This document shows positions 1 through 11,890 of a DNA stretch of 64,000 nucleotides, piece after piece (positions within the stretch are counted from its first letter, which is position 1; every line of letters begins with the position of its first letter). The stretch spans positions 42,997,501 to 43,061,500 of the forward strand of contig NC_083710.1 of assembly GCF_033118175.1 (NCBI RefSeq). The letters run 5' to 3'. Source of the stretch: Dama dama (lineage: Eukaryota > Chordata > Mammalia > Artiodactyla > Cervidae). The notes under the pieces were generated by a model. The model saw only the letters and a program-made list of their open reading frames with translations, had not been told where the DNA came from and did not search any database. The position numbers were made by a program, and so were the translations under genes.

Positions 1-560
1 TCCTCTCAGCATCTTATCTGAGAAGTCTTAAAAAAAAATGTATTTATGTATTCTAGGTGGATATCTTTACTAAGATATGCAAAAAAGCCTTAAAATTTCA
101 GAAACAAATTGAAACTCTGTCTCTTCTGCTTTCCTCCTCTCTCCCTCTCTCTATCTCCTACCCATGTTGACATAATTTTCCTTCAAAGCAATCAGATCCC
201 TCAAATTATAGATTAGATCCTGAAGGCAAATAAAGTATGTAAAAATTAATGAGCACATAAAGAATCATAAAATATGTTGTATCAAACAGACTTTGAACAA
301 CAACAACAAAAAAATCATGCATCAAAATCTTTAACCAGAATTTCTCTGTTTGCAACAATCAGGGAAAGACCAACATAAAGGTCATCATTTAATGGTGGAA
401 TGATGCATTTATATTGTTGAATATATGCACAGACTGAGCCTCTAACATTATGATTATTCTGGACCTGGTGATTGTTTTCTGGGTGCTATGAACTGATGCT
501 TTTTTTGAAAGTAAAGAAATAACAACTTTACCAGGGGAAGTATCACAGATCGAACTCTAA

Positions 561-787
561 CATATGTTGTGTTCTGCTTGGTCACTTAGTCGTGTCCTAC
601 TCTTTGAGACCCCAAGGACTGTAGCCCACCAGGTTCCTCCGTCAATAGAACTCTCCAGGCAAGAATACTGGAGTGGGTAGCCATGCCTTCCACCAGGGGA
701 TCCTCCTCACCTAGGGATTGAACCCGTGCCTACTACACCTCCTGCATTTCAGGTGGATTCTTTACCACTGAGCCACCAGGGAAGCCC
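561..787 (-). mobile_element. Bov-tA SINE, minus strand, with 8-bp target-site duplication
   Basis: The tRNA-Glu-derived head lies at the right end (reads GCCACCAGGGAAGCCC on +). The tail part at the left resembles the BovB 3' end (TCACTTAGTCGTGTCC). Flanking copies of AACTCTAA at 553-560 and 788-795 are a plausible target-site duplication and set the boundaries. Confidence 0.9.
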
Positions 788-973
788 AACTCTAAGGCTG
801 ACTAATCATTGCTTCCAATTTGAACTGCAATTAGATGTATGCCATCAGTAAACTTCCTCATAATACTTAAATTATATGATTTAATTCTTTTAATACTATT
901 TTATTAAATCATTATATTTTGAGTACAGTTGTCAGACTCAGGAAAAATAAAATGCAGAATGGATGCTTAAATC

Positions 974-1036
974 AGTGTAAGTATATCCCAAATATTGCAA
1001 GAAACTGCAATATTATAATATTTGGGATACACTTAG
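974..1036. repeat. Imperfect inverted repeat (hairpin) with a very short loop
   Basis: The left arm (974-1000) and right arm (1005-1036) are reverse complements over about 27 bp around TATCCCAAATATT, with two or three mismatches. The right arm has an extra 8 bp (ATAATATT-like). The loop is only about 4-5 nt. It could be a relic of a small palindromic transposon or a short template-switch event. Confidence 0.75.
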
Positions 1037-1531
1037 ACTGAAAAAATTTATTGTTCATATGAAATTCAAATCTAACTGACCACCCTGTATTTTATCTGGA
1101 AACTTGAGAGTTATCAAAATCTGGGCATACATGTATTTCTCAGTCACACTAAGCAGAATAATTTTCAATCCACTGACAGAAACATGTGTCAAAACAGTGA
1201 TAAGGTTAATTTGGGACATTTGAGACAAGTATCTGTGGTTTCTTCAAAAATTTCAGGTCATTTTAAAAACCCTAGTCAGTTTTTTTCTCTAATTTGTTTT
1301 TCTATATCAGGATAAAATAAAAGACACTAGCTTGATTTTGAGTATATATATATTATAAAACTGGTAATTTATTTCCATGTTTTTCTTATGAGATGGCTTT
1401 AAAATATTTCTAACAGTTACTGAAACTAGTAACTCCTTATTTTTAGATATAGCTACTGATTTGCTTATAGCTACTTATCTATCACTTACAATACTCAAAT
1501 TACTATAAATAACTGATATAGGAAGAATTTA

Positions 1532-1559
1532 TACATATATATATATATATTTTTTTTTT
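1532..1559. repeat. (AT)n followed by a T run
   Basis: Alternating AT run joined to a T10 tract just upstream of the Bov-A2 SINE. Confidence 0.85.
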
Positions 1560-1619
1560 CCCCCCTCTAAGGCAGGCCAAAATTTAGAGTTAACTAATCC
1601 CATTCCTCTTTACCCACCC

Positions 1620-1895
1620 TTAGGCAATGGCACCCCACTCCAGTACTCTTGCCTGGAAAATCCCATGGACTGAGGAGCCTGGTGGGCTGCAGTCCATGGG
1701 GTTGCTAAGAGTCGGACACGCCTGAGTGACTTCACTGTCACTTTTCACTTTCATGCATTGAAGAAGGAAATGGCAACCCACTCCAGTGTTCTTGCCTGGA
1801 GATTCCCAGGGACAGGGGAGCCTGGCGGGCTGCCGTCTATGCGGTCGCACAGAGTCGGACTAAAGCGACTTAGCAGCAGCAGTAGCAGAAGCAGA
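1620..1895 (+). mobile_element. Bov-A2 SINE (dimeric)
   Basis: Two tandem copies of the Bov-A unit: ATGGCACCCCACTCCAG near 1626 and ATGGCAACCCACTCCAG near 1770. They are joined by a linker and end in an AGCAGCAGC-type tail. There is no tRNA-like head, which is the hallmark of Bov-A2. The open reading on the minus strand here (1620-1850) is a by-product of the SINE. Confidence 0.9.
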
Positions 1896-2884
1896 ATCAC
1901 AAGGCAGCAGGCAGCTATGGAAATATAATTCCTCTCAGTACAGGAATGAAAGCTGACATTACCTTTGCTTTACACTAGGAGGCGTATTGTTCCTACAGAT
2001 TTTTCTGCTACAGCACAGAACATACTATCTCAGGGACTCCTGCAAGCTCAAATGCAAAAGAATATTACTAACAACTTTTAAATATTTATAATAAATGAGC
2101 ATTCAAAGCTAATTCTTTTTGGGATTAAAGTCACACTTGAAATTGATGAGATCTAAAACTTGCCAGCAGAGAAACCTTGCGTTCCTGCTGGTTTTACAGC
2201 CATCTTCTGACTACTTCAAGTAATAATACATAAAATCATCTCACTGCAATCCTCTTAAAAATGAAATAGTAATAAAACAAAAGTACATTGTGAATAATTA
2301 ATATTACAATAAATACTTTAAAGTCACGAAGTGAACGTAATTTATTTAAAGTGAAGTAATGAATATACTGGAGCATAAATATATACTTTATTGTATAAGT
2401 TTATCAGCCTTTAGCAAACAGTGATGTTTGGAACCGCCCATCAAATATGATAAGTATGAAAAAGTCACATGAAAAGAATTTAAGATATAAAGTATTCAGA
2501 ATTTGAAACACTTTTTTAGAATATTTATCCTCTAGGGGTATAACAATGATTTTGCATTTTAAAACTCAACATTAAGTAATTTTGAAAACTTAATGGGCAA
2601 CTTTTGCTAAATATTTAAGATACATGTTTTGATTTATCTACATATTAACATTTGCACTCTCTGTTGCTAATAATAACAATACAATATTAAAGATACCTGT
2701 AAATCAAACCTATATCATACACCAACAGACCTGTGGACCCAAGATCAATGAGTTAGATACTCTGAATCCACAGTCTGTGCTCTTAATAACAGCTCCACAT
2801 TGCCTCCCCAAAGAAGCCAACACTAACTGTGTATAGGACTCAAACCTCCCCAAAGCTTTCAAATATCTTCCTTACTTTACCCTA

Positions 2885-2914
2885 ATTTTTCTCTCTCTCT
2901 CTCTTTTTTTTTAA
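2885..2914. repeat. (CT)n/T-rich low-complexity tract
   Basis: A CT dinucleotide run passes into a T run. The following 200 bp stay pyrimidine-rich but are otherwise unrecognised. Confidence 0.8.
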
Positions 2915-3118
2915 TACCCTTTGCTCTCACTCCACTCTACTCTCATCTTTGCCTGCCCTAAGTGTTAAGATGTATCATAATTTCCTTCTTGGATTCCTTG
3001 TCCATCCTCATAATTCCCATAGTTACTCCCCAAATGTCATTCACTTTCTACATTGTCATTTTCCAATTTCCAACTCATAGTCATTCTAGTTCCTAAAAAA
3101 CATCATATGCCTTGAAAA

Positions 3119-3140
3119 TGTTTATTTATTTATTTATTTT
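3119..3140. repeat. (TTTA)n short tandem repeat
   Basis: About five TTTA units lie immediately 5' of the CHR SINE. Confidence 0.85.
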
Positions 3141-3155
3141 AAGAATTGTTTCCTG

Positions 3156-3409
3156 GGACTTCCTTGGTTGTCTAGTGGTTAGGGGTCCACCTGCTGGTGC
3201 AGGGGACATGGGCTAGATCCCTGGTCCTGGAAGACCCCATGTGCCGCGTGGAAACTAAGCTCCTGCACAACAACTCCTGAAGCCGACAAGTCTAAAACCC
3301 GAGCTCCACTTAGGTCCCCACACCACGGCTAAATAGACCACAGCTAGAGAAAACCCCTGTGCGGCAACAAAGACCCAGGGAAGTCAAAAATAAATCAACT
3401 TAAAAAACA
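3156..3409 (+). mobile_element. CHR-type cetartiodactyl SINE (CHR-2-like) with 8-bp target-site duplication
   Basis: Begins GACTTCCTTGGTTGTCTAG with a tRNA-like B box (CTAGATCCCTGGTCC), then the CHR body (CTAAGCTCCTGCACAACAAC). It ends in the AAGTCAAAAATAAAT tail. GTTTCCTG occurs at 3148-3155 and 3410-3417. Confidence 0.85.
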
Positions 3410-4003
3410 GTTTCCTGAATTTTTATCTCATATTCTCTAATTTATTTGTGTAATTTTCTAATAAGTCTAGTGAACTAAAATCTTGGACTACCAACTCTTT
3501 CTGTTCTCTTATTGGCTATATTCAATTAGAACGTATCATATCCTCCCCATCATTCAAAATCTGGTCCCAACCTATAATTCAATTTAGGCTCATTTCTTAT
3601 CACAGACTGGAACAGTTGAATATCAACCACTTGCTGAGTATCTATGCTAAGTGATTATTGATATCAAATAACTGTAGTTTTTATAACAATAATATCAAAG
3701 ATACTAATAAGCTCATTTTGAAAGTTAGGAACCTGAGAGCATGTGGTGGAGCTAAGCATAACTAGCTTGTGTGACAAAAATACTGAACTATTCACTGTCT
3801 ACCCAACTGCCCTTGACAATTCACAGTCCCAGGAAACCTGCAGTGCCCAGCGGGTGCTCACATACACATACATACACAGGGGCACACACATATATTTTAT
3901 TTACTTAATTTCTGTTCATCCAGTGTCACCTGTTTAAAGTATCACTTTGTAGAACTTTTTAGTGATTTCTTATTCAAAACATTCTATTCTAAACCCCACT
4001 TTA

Positions 4004-4236
4004 GGGACTTCCCTGGTGGTCCAGCAGTTAAGAGTCCACTTTTCAATTCAGGGGACATAGGTTCAATCCCTGGTAGGGGAACTAAGATTCAATATGCCTT
4101 GGGGCAACTAAGCCCATGAGTCACAACTAGAGAGAAGCCCATAGGCTGCAAGGAATGATCCAGCAAGATGCAACAAAGATCCCATGTGTCACAACTAAGA
4201 CACAACACAGCCAAATAAATAAATGCATTAAAAAAA
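4004..4236 (+). mobile_element. CHR-type cetartiodactyl SINE
   Basis: Head GGGACTTCCCTGGTGGTCC, B box GGTTCAATCCCTGGTAGG, CHR body with repeated GCAACTAAGCCC and CACAACTA phrases, and an AGCCAAATAAATAAATG tail. It is more diverged than the Bov-tA copies, so it is older. No clear target-site duplication was seen. Confidence 0.85.
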
Positions 4237-4535
4237 ACACACCTGTTTTACACTTATAATTGGCATTTCTTCTAGTTCACTAATGTTATTGGTATCCAGC
4301 ATCTTCTTTCCTACAAAAATCAATATATTTTTTTATCTTCTTTTTATGGTCTATAAAATGTTTATAGCCTGCCTCTGAGAGAAAATAAATTGCAAAACAA
4401 TTTCAGGAACTTCACAAATTTCCACAAACCTCCTCATGCCCTCTCTGACCAAGGAACTTAGATTAGAACTTTTTTTCTCACAGTCTAGTATCTCAATTTG
4501 TTTAAGTTTGGGAAAACTTGGTTTTAATGTCTGTC

Positions 4536-4603
4536 CCCAGAATCTAGTACCTGGCACATATTAGCCTCTGCATGAGTGTCTACAGAACAAACAAATGAAT
4601 GAA
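4536..4603 (+). mobile_element. L2 LINE 3' end (ancient fragment)
   Basis: Contains CTAGTACCTGGCACATATTAG and a degenerate AAATGAATGAA end, the usual 3' terminus of L2 in mammals. Confidence 0.6.
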
Positions 4604-4679
4604 TCCTGGAAAAACTGTGTGAACAAAGGGTCTTAAATGACAGCTCTTAATTTGTAAATTATAACATAATTACTAAGTC

Positions 4680-4699
4680 TTATATATATATATATATAT
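4680..4699. repeat. (TA)n microsatellite
   Basis: Ten perfect TA units. Confidence 0.9.
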
Positions 4700-5067
4700 T
4701 GTGGCAGAAATACCCTAAAGAGACTGCTCAGGATCCCGACTCCTGGTGTTCATGACTATGTGTATACCCTTCCTTGAGTGTGAGCAGGACCTGAGACTTG
4801 CCTATGACCAAAAGTAGAAGGCAACAGTGATGAAATGTCACTCCCGTGAATATGTTAAGCTATATAAGAATGTGTGTTGCTACAAACTCACTCTAGAGAC
4901 TCTCTAATCGCCCTTGAAGAAGTAAGAAGTCATGTTGAGAGGCATGTGTGGCTAACATTTGAGGGTTGCCGCTAAGGCTGAGAGCAGTCTCCAGTAGACA
5001 GCCAGCAAGATGCTGGGGTTCTCAGTCCTAAACCTACAAGGAAACAAATTCTGCTAACATTCTGAAA

Positions 5068-5287
5068 GGGCTTCCCAGGTGGCTTAGGGGTAAAGAATCC
5101 ACCTGCTAATGCAGGAGATGTGGGTTTGATACCTGGGTTGGGAAGACCCCCTGGAGTAGGAAATAGCAGCCCACTCAAGTATTCTTGCCAGAGAAATCCT
5201 ATGGAAAGAGGAACCTGGCAGGCTACAGTCCATTGAGTAGCAAAAAGACCTGGAGAGGACTTAGCAACTAACCAACAAAAACAACCA
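5068..5287 (+). mobile_element. Bov-tA SINE with 7-bp target-site duplication
   Basis: Head GGCTTCCCAGGTGGC, B box GGTTTGATACCTGGG, body ATAGCAGCCCACTCAAG, and an A-rich CAACAAAAACAAC tail. TCTGAAA at 5061-5067 and 5288-5294 is a possible duplication. The 128-residue minus-strand open frame covering it is not a gene. Confidence 0.88.
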
Positions 5288-6545
5288 TCTGAAAAATCTA
5301 GGAAGTAAATTCTTCTACAGTTTTGCCTGCAGATGAGAATACAACTTGACTGACACATTGATTACAGGCATTTGAGATCCTGAGCAGAGGACTCATCCAA
5401 GTCATGTTCAGACACCTGACTTAAAGAAATTGTGAAATTATGAATGTGTGTTGTTTTAAGGTGCAAAGCTGGAGGCAATTAGCAATAGAATATATAAGGT
5501 AGATATATATATACATACACAAGAGATGGGTAGATGTTTATTTGGTTTGTAATCTAGATGATTTAATCTCGAAAATGTTCTGACCTCTCAGATTTTAAGG
5601 GGAAAATAGTGACAAATAAATTCCTAAATTTATTTAGAAAAATAAATTTAATAAAGCTATAAAGAAGCATAAATAAGCCTTTATAGCATAAAGAAAATCC
5701 AATTTTGTTCTTCTGTTGCCTTTTTTCCTCTTAAAGTACAGTAGGATTGATTATCTTTTCTCTATACCATTTTCTGAGGAACTCTAGATTCATTAACTCA
5801 GGGACCAGTATTATTGGATTATCATGAATTGATTACAAAAATACCATGGGGAAGTGAACACAGCAAGTGACAAAACAAAACCTCTGAACACTTTTCTTTG
5901 GATCAATAAAATTAGTTCAACACAGTATGTTTAAAAATAATAAATACAGTTCACAAAATTATTTTTATAAAATACTGCTCCCAGAAGGTCAAATTCATGT
6001 TTAATTCCCAAAGCATGTTATGGTTAGTGATTTTTTTCTTGCCTATTAGAATTAGTACAATTTCTTAAGACTGAAATTTGATAACATCTTTATGTTTTTT
6101 CTGGACTTTTCTGGAATATTTCAAAATTGAATTAAGCTTATTTTTTCTTCTTCAAAATGACAGCCTGTATCTCATGCCCAATCACTTTAAATTCTCAGTT
6201 TTTCTAAGCATGTATCTCCTATAACTTTAAGGATGACAGGAAAATAATATTTTTAATACAATTTTTACCTGATGAAAAATAGATACTCTAAGAATGAGTA
6301 TCTCAGTTCTGCATTGCATGCTTTCCATGAAAATTACAAATAAAATATAATTATGACTACTTTATTAAAATTGTGGAAAGTATAGACCATTAAAAAGAAA
6401 TCAATACTCCAAACTGAAGACAACGCACACAGTTAACATGATGTGGTACTTCCTAGTTTTTTCTGTTTATTTGTTTTTATCTTGACAGAACACTTAATTT
6501 GTCTGACTATATTTTCATGTGTTTGTGAACTATTGATTATTTTTT

Positions 6546-6625
6546 TAGTCAACAAATATACATTGCTGTCCTATTATATGTCAGGAACTATTATGCAAGG
6601 AGAATAGGAAGGTGAGCAAAAAGTC
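6546..6625 (-). mobile_element. L2 LINE 3' end, antisense
   Basis: Degenerate version of the antisense L2 terminus (AACAAATATACATTGCTGTCC... CAGGAACTATTATGCAAGG... GGTGAGCAAAAAG). Confidence 0.55.
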
Positions 6626-6724
6626 TTTAGTGATTGATGGGAAAAACAGTTGCTAATAACTAATCACACAGATTCTCTTTAAGGTAAAGGTTTAAGGACA
6701 ATGATAAAGAAAAATTGTCTCAAT

Positions 6725-6905
6725 GAAAAGAGCACTAAATAAAAGTCTGCACATATGAGTTCTAGTCTTGACTCACAAGCTATGCAACTTAAGCCAATCA
6801 CTTCCCTTTTTATTCCTCTGTATAGAATAATTTATACTGTATGATCTGTTGGGTCCTATTAAGATTTAAATTTTCATTAGCAATGCCAAATAGTCCTTGA
6901 CACAG
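6725..6905 (+). mobile_element. MIR SINE (ancient)
   Basis: Matches the MIR core in order: GAGTTCTAGTCTTGACTC, then CTATGCAACTTAAGCCAATC (the GTGTGACCTTGGGCAAGTC site), then a TCCTCTGTATAGAATAA-like stretch. Confidence 0.7.
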
Positions 6906-7108
6906 TAGTTCTTTCACAAGTTGTACATCTTAGAATTCATATTATTCATTTCTCAAACTTCTTAAAAAAGGAGATCCATGCCCCCAAATTTAAAACTCAA
7001 TGTCAGTAATGACTATATTGTGTTACACTCTGTCTTAACATGTGCATATTGCAGGTGGTTTCTCTGAATAATAAAAGCATAACCTGAGAAGTCAGGTAAA
7101 TTTGCAAA

Positions 7109-7734
7109 CTTTTTTGTTGTTCAGTCACTTAGTCATGTCCGGCTCTTTGCCACCCCATGGACTGCAGTATGCCAGACTTCCCTGTTCTTCACCATCTCCT
7201 GGAGCTTGCTCAAATTCATGTTTATTGAGTTGGTGATGCCATCAAACCATCTTGTCCTCTGTCGTCTCCTTCTCCTCCTGTCTTTCCCAGCATCAGGGTC
7301 TTTCCCAATGAGTCAGCTCTTCACATCAGGTGGCCAAAGTATTGGAGCTTCAGCTTCAGCATCAGTCCTTTCAATGAATATTGAGGATTGATCTCTTTTA
7401 GGATTGACTGGTTTGATCTCCTTGCTCTCCAAAGGACTGTAAAGAGTCTTCTCCAACACGACAGTTCAAAAGCATCAATTCTTCAGCACTCAGCCTTCTT
7501 TTTGGTCTAACTCTCACACCCATACACGACTACTGGAAAAACCATAGCTTTGACTATACGAACCTTTGTCGGCAAAATAGTGTCTCCGCTTTTTAATATG
7601 TTGTGTAGGTTTGTCGTAGTTTTTCTTCCAAGGAGCAAGTGTCTTTTAATTTCATGGCTGCATTCACCATCTGCAGTGATTTTTGAGTCCAAGAAAATAA
7701 AGTCTGTCGCTGTTTCCATTGTTTCCCAATCTAA
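7109..7734 (-). mobile_element. BovB LINE 3' end, 5'-truncated
   Basis: The minus strand encodes the decayed C-terminal end of the BovB (RTE) reverse transcriptase: recognisable CSHEIKRHLLLGRK near the truncated end and KAMVFPVVVYGCES further on. After this comes the usual BovB 3' tail ending GTTGTTCAGTCACTTAG on +. The frame is broken, so the copy is dead. TTGCAAA at 7102-7108 and 7735-7741 is a likely target-site duplication. Confidence 0.9.
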
Positions 7735-7768
7735 TTGCAAAGTAGTTTTAGAAAAATTTTCTGAAATT

Positions 7769-7953
7769 CAGTTGTGGTTCAGATGGTAAAGAATCTGCCT
7801 GCAATGAAGGAGACCTGGATTCCATCCCTGGGTCGGGAAAATCCTCTGGATAAGGGAATGGCTACCCACTCTAGTACTCTTGCCTGGGAAATTCATGGAC
7901 AGAGGAACCTGGCACAAAGAGTCGGACATGGCTGAGTGACTAACACTTTCATA
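7769..7953 (+). mobile_element. Bov-tA SINE
   Basis: Head GTGGTTCAGATGGTAAAG, B box GGATTCCATCCCTGGG, body GGCTACCCACTCTAG. A short deletion follows GAGGAACCTGGCA. The head is slightly truncated. It lies 28 bp from the end of the BovB copy. Confidence 0.88.
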
Positions 7954-8701
7954 ATACTATCTAACTTGCAATATTGGTGTAGAATCATAAATAACACATT
8001 AAAACATTTACTATTATTCCCGATTCATAAGTAGATCTCAATAAATATTACCCATAAATATCACCAACCATCAAAAGTATTCTTAGTGAGAAATCCACCA
8101 GTTTATTAATACACAATCCAGGTAGAAGTGGAAGCATATGACAGACAGGGCTTTAAAAACATAAACACAATTTGAAATTTTGTATGTGATTAAATAGAAG
8201 AAGATCCTTTAAATTAGCATTTAAAAGAAACACCAGATAAAAAATATAACTCTATTCATGTTTCTCAATGGGACTTAATTCTGAATTAGTGATAATAAGC
8301 TGCTTCTGATCTGATCACATAGTTGTTTTGGTTTCTTTTTAACTTAGTGAAATTCTTTCATAACTCTAGTTATATGCGCTAAAAATTAAAAATCTTCAAT
8401 TGAAAATCACCTTACTATTTTCATAAATTAATGGTTTTATTGAATTTTACATGGAGTGCATGATCACATTAATAAGTTAACTTTTTAAGGAAATATGATT
8501 TATTCTGCTATTTGCAAGTAAGATGAATCTTCTTATGCAGAAAAGCTGACAAAACTTAGTGCAAGAAATACTGCATGTGTGTGTGCCCTTGTGGGCCAGT
8601 CAGCTAAGTATGCTGTAGGATTCAGAAGTGTCTAGAACATAGAGACATCATCTATTTGGTTGCTAGAGGTTTATATAAAAGCCTAAATGTATACTAAATG
8701 G

Positions 8702-8921
8702 GCTTTCCAAGTGGCTCAGTGGTAAAGAATCTACCTTCTAAATAGGAGACAGGGGTTTGTTTCCTGGGTTGGGAAGATCACTTGGAGAAGGAAATGGCAA
8801 CCCATTTCAGTATTCTTGCCTGAGAAATCCCATGGACAGAGGAGAATGGAGGGCTACAGTCCATGGGGACACCAAAGAGTCAGACACAATAGTGACTAAA
8901 CTACAACAAAGATATATTAAA
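8702..8921 (+). mobile_element. Bov-tA SINE
   Basis: GGCTTTCCAAGTGGCTCAG head, ATGGCAACCCATTTCAG body, and an AAAGAGTCAGACACAATAG tail. Confidence 0.9.
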
Positions 8922-9146
8922 CCTTAGGTTTCCAAAAACTCCTCCACATGATACCATTTGTATTAATTTCTTTAAAAAAAAGTCTATAATGAGAAATTTA
9001 CCATGAAATTGTACTAAATTTTAATTACTTTTATTGAGAATCATTATATTTGAAAAACTAAGAATATATATCAATACAATAATAACTATAGATAATACAA
9101 ATTCATATGGATATTGCATGATCACTATAAAATTATTACTCTTGTG

Positions 9147-9341
9147 AAAGTGAAAGTCACTCAGTCATGTCTGACTCTTTGCAACCCCATGGACTATTCA
9201 GTGCATGGAATTCTCCAGGCCAGAATACTGGAATGGGTAGCCTTTCCCTTCTCCAGGGGATCTTCCCAACCTAGGGATCAAACCGGGGTCTCCTGCATTG
9301 CAGGCAGATTCTTTACCAACTGAGTTTTGAGGGAAGCCCTT
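9147..9341 (-). mobile_element. Bov-tA SINE, antisense
   Basis: On + it starts AAGTGAAAGTCACTCAGTC and ends at the tRNA-like head (GAGGGAAGCCC). It includes the antisense B box (AACCTAGGGATCAAACC). Confidence 0.9.
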
Positions 9342-9650
9342 CTTGAAAAGAAGACTCTTCAAGAGGCAGACAGAAAATGACACTGAAGAAAAAAGAAACA
9401 ATTTATATCTACATAGCAAGATTAATACCGGTGAAGATTATTGTTTCAATTATCCTGTATCTCATGCCACAAATTTTTCAAAGTTAATTACAAAACCATG
9501 ACCGCAGATTTTATATAATATATCACAATGCTATCACAATATGAATCACTGTTTAGTTATGAATCTCTTAATGTTTCTAGACTGGTCTAACGAATTCTTC
9601 TCCAGACATTTACAAATGAGATTAAAATTAAAGTCCCTGTAAGTGTCAAA

Positions 9651-9706
9651 GTGCTTCCCTGGTAATTCAGCTAGTAAAGAATCCACCTGCAAGGCAGGAG
9701 ATCCGG
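9651..9706 (+). mobile_element. Bov-tA SINE head fragment
   Basis: Only the tRNA-like head remains (GCTTCCCTGGTAATTCAGC to GGCAGGAGATCCGG). It breaks off inside the B-box region, directly against the unclassified segment that follows. Confidence 0.7.
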
Positions 9707-10893
9707 AAAGAAGTGTTAGCCACCCGGGGCCCTCTGAGTGCCTCCTCTTCCCCTATCTGACACCTTCTTCTCAGTGGCGAATACAGATGTGTTCTCCATC
9801 AAGGAGCACTGGTCTGGTTTAACACATTTCACTGACCATGATTCTCCTGAGTGAAGTAACTGTGCTGAGTTGAATGTTGGAGTATGCAAAGGTGTGTCTT
9901 CCCTACGGTCTTTTTTTTTTCCATGTGACCGGATTGGTTAAAAACTCTGAAGAATTCTTGAGCAAACCTGAAAGGATTTCCCCCTACCACCTCAAGCTTT
10001 AGAATCTCTCATATCTTCTCCCATTTGGTAGCTCAGCCAATGCTATTTCCCAGGTTTAAGAAAAGAAACATATTGGATAAAGTCCTGGCCTAGGGCAGCT
10101 TAGTTTAACTATATTGCTGTATACATTTTTAAAAACTTTACTTCTGTAAAAATAACTGGTGAACTATATAGACAAGTCCTATTTGTGTCAGTATGCTTAA
10201 AATGGATTTTTTCCCGTCTCAGTTTTGGAGGAGGCCCAAAGACCAGAGGAGTCAATCACTGCCACATGCAGAAGAGGTGGTCAAAACCAGTTTCAGGACC
10301 TTTGCCTTAATAGCAATAAAAGATGCTTTAAAATTGGAGAAGAGGAAGTTGCAGAGTAGGAAATCATTTGAGAAAGAACTGTCCTACATATCCAACCTCT
10401 TTACACAGTCCAGGAAAAGCTGAGTCCACGGAACCACTTAGGTTAATGGTCCTTAGACTAATCAGAACCAAGAGATCTAGGGAGAATATTTAATCAGGTC
10501 CCCCAAATGCTGTGAGAGGACTGGTTGCCTCTTTGAGAATCCCTGACCTTCTGGATATGTGAAGTCAAAAATGCACTTATGTTTTCCTTATTAGACTGAG
10601 ATACGGGGCAGGAAAGACTGAGGACCAGAGCTGGTTTGGAATTTAGATTTTCCTAAAAGATGGGCTAAGAAAAACTTAAGCAGAAAGAAGATGCAATTGT
10701 AATTGTATATGCCAATGAGAAGAGAACTACCTACCAGAAAAACCTGCAGAGACTGGGGCACACTTTAGAAGGGGGTATATGTACAAAAGATACCCATCGC
10801 TTCCCTGGAATCAAGGAATCAGTTTAAATTTCTAGTAGGCGGAGAACACTAATGCTGGGTTAACACAATAGGATTAGTTAAGAAAGCCCTTTC
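9707..10893. other. Unclassified, relatively GC-richer segment
   Basis: About 1.2 kb with more mixed composition than its flanks. No repeat family or coding frame could be recognised. The longest Met-started frame (10193-10423, 76 codons) has no recognisable domain. Candidates are an old LTR or conserved intronic sequence near the exon; neither can be shown here. Confidence 0.4.
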
Positions 10894-11692
10894 ATGCTTT
10901 TTACCTCTTGGTATTTCTACTTCAACCATAGAATTGCCAGAGTCACTATAACATTTAAAGAAATCAGAAGAGTAGCTAGAATATTATGGAAAAGTTACCC
11001 TAACCCCATTTGCACTATAGACAATTTAGAAGCAGGCCAAGATGGAGTTAGAAAAAATTTTCAATTCAAATCAAACAGAAATCATGGTTGTTACTTTGAG
11101 CTAGACATATTATTATTAACAATTATTAAATTAGACTTCTAATTTTTTCAATTAAAGTGAACTAGGTAGTGATTTTGAAAGAGAAATAAAAAACTAGCAT
11201 GGCCAAAAAGGTATAGCATTTGCCCCCAATGGTTTTCAAAGGCTGAAGAAGAAGTACCCTCACAGGGCTTACCTGGAATGAACAATGATTTCTAACATGG
11301 GGTGTAAGTCTGTGCAGAATAAAAGATTTTGCCAGTCCCATCCCACTCATTTCACTCTTTGAGTGTACTGACTAAAAAATCATCCAAAATTAAAATAGGT
11401 AAAAAATAAAAAACAAAACCCTCACATCACTATCACTCCTCTTCATACTTGTTTCAGTCACTATATAAAGTCCTTATTAAGTAGAATTCCACAGGACACT
11501 TTTTTCTTTTCCATCATTGACTATGTCCACTTAACTATGTTGTATCAATTCTAAACTGTAAAAAAGTATTCCTATTTTAATATCTTTGACATGTAGATGT
11601 CATGCACAAAAATGGGTTCTTGCAATCATATCTGCAGCGTTTTTCTTTTATTTTTCATGATTCATAAACTAAAGATGCACCATAGAAATGTC

Positions 11693-11740
11693 GATATGTC
11701 AAGCAGCCGATATGTCAAGCAGCTGATATGTCAAGCACGT
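11693..11740. repeat. PCDH9: Three tandem copies of a 16-bp unit
   Basis: Units start at 11693, 11709 and 11725 with core GATATGTCAAGCAGC; the third ends CACG instead of CAGC. It lies 150 bp beyond the exon's splice donor, inside the intron. Confidence 0.9.
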
Positions 11741-11884
11741 TAGATCTATTTCAAAAAATTTTAAAACAACAATGAAGGCAGCAAAAAATGACTGAATGTC
11801 CATTTACTTGCTCTCCAGGACTACAGTTAAAATTCAAGGGCACAGCAGAAAACCAGAAAATCTGCAAGCCAAGTTTTTAAGAGG

Positions 11885-11890
11885 ACTCAC
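11885..11890 (-). other. PCDH9: 5' splice donor of the protocadherin exon
   Basis: On the minus strand the exon ends TCTG and is followed at once by GTGAGT, a near-consensus U1-type donor. The exon leaves in phase 1, so the next exon would have to complete a G-x-x codon. That fits the Asp expected after PNS in PCDH9. Confidence 0.85.

Larger units (their letters stand above)
1..11890 (-). other. PCDH9: Inferred intron downstream of the protocadherin exon (partial)
   Basis: Inferred from the exon: sequence to the left lies 3' of the donor on the minus strand. No further exon with the expected continuation (phase 1 entry, D-G-P-like start) was found, so the intron runs off the window. It holds the SINEs, BovB and L2/MIR copies listed separately, set in AT-rich unique DNA. 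Confidence 0.7.

Noticed and set aside
8702..8800. tRNA-like A and B boxes in many SINE heads
   Set aside because: These are the tRNA-Glu-derived heads of Bov-tA and CHR SINEs, not functional tRNA genes.
11693..11740. CRISPR-like short regular repeats
   Set aside because: Copies are directly adjacent without spacers and the context is a mammalian intron.
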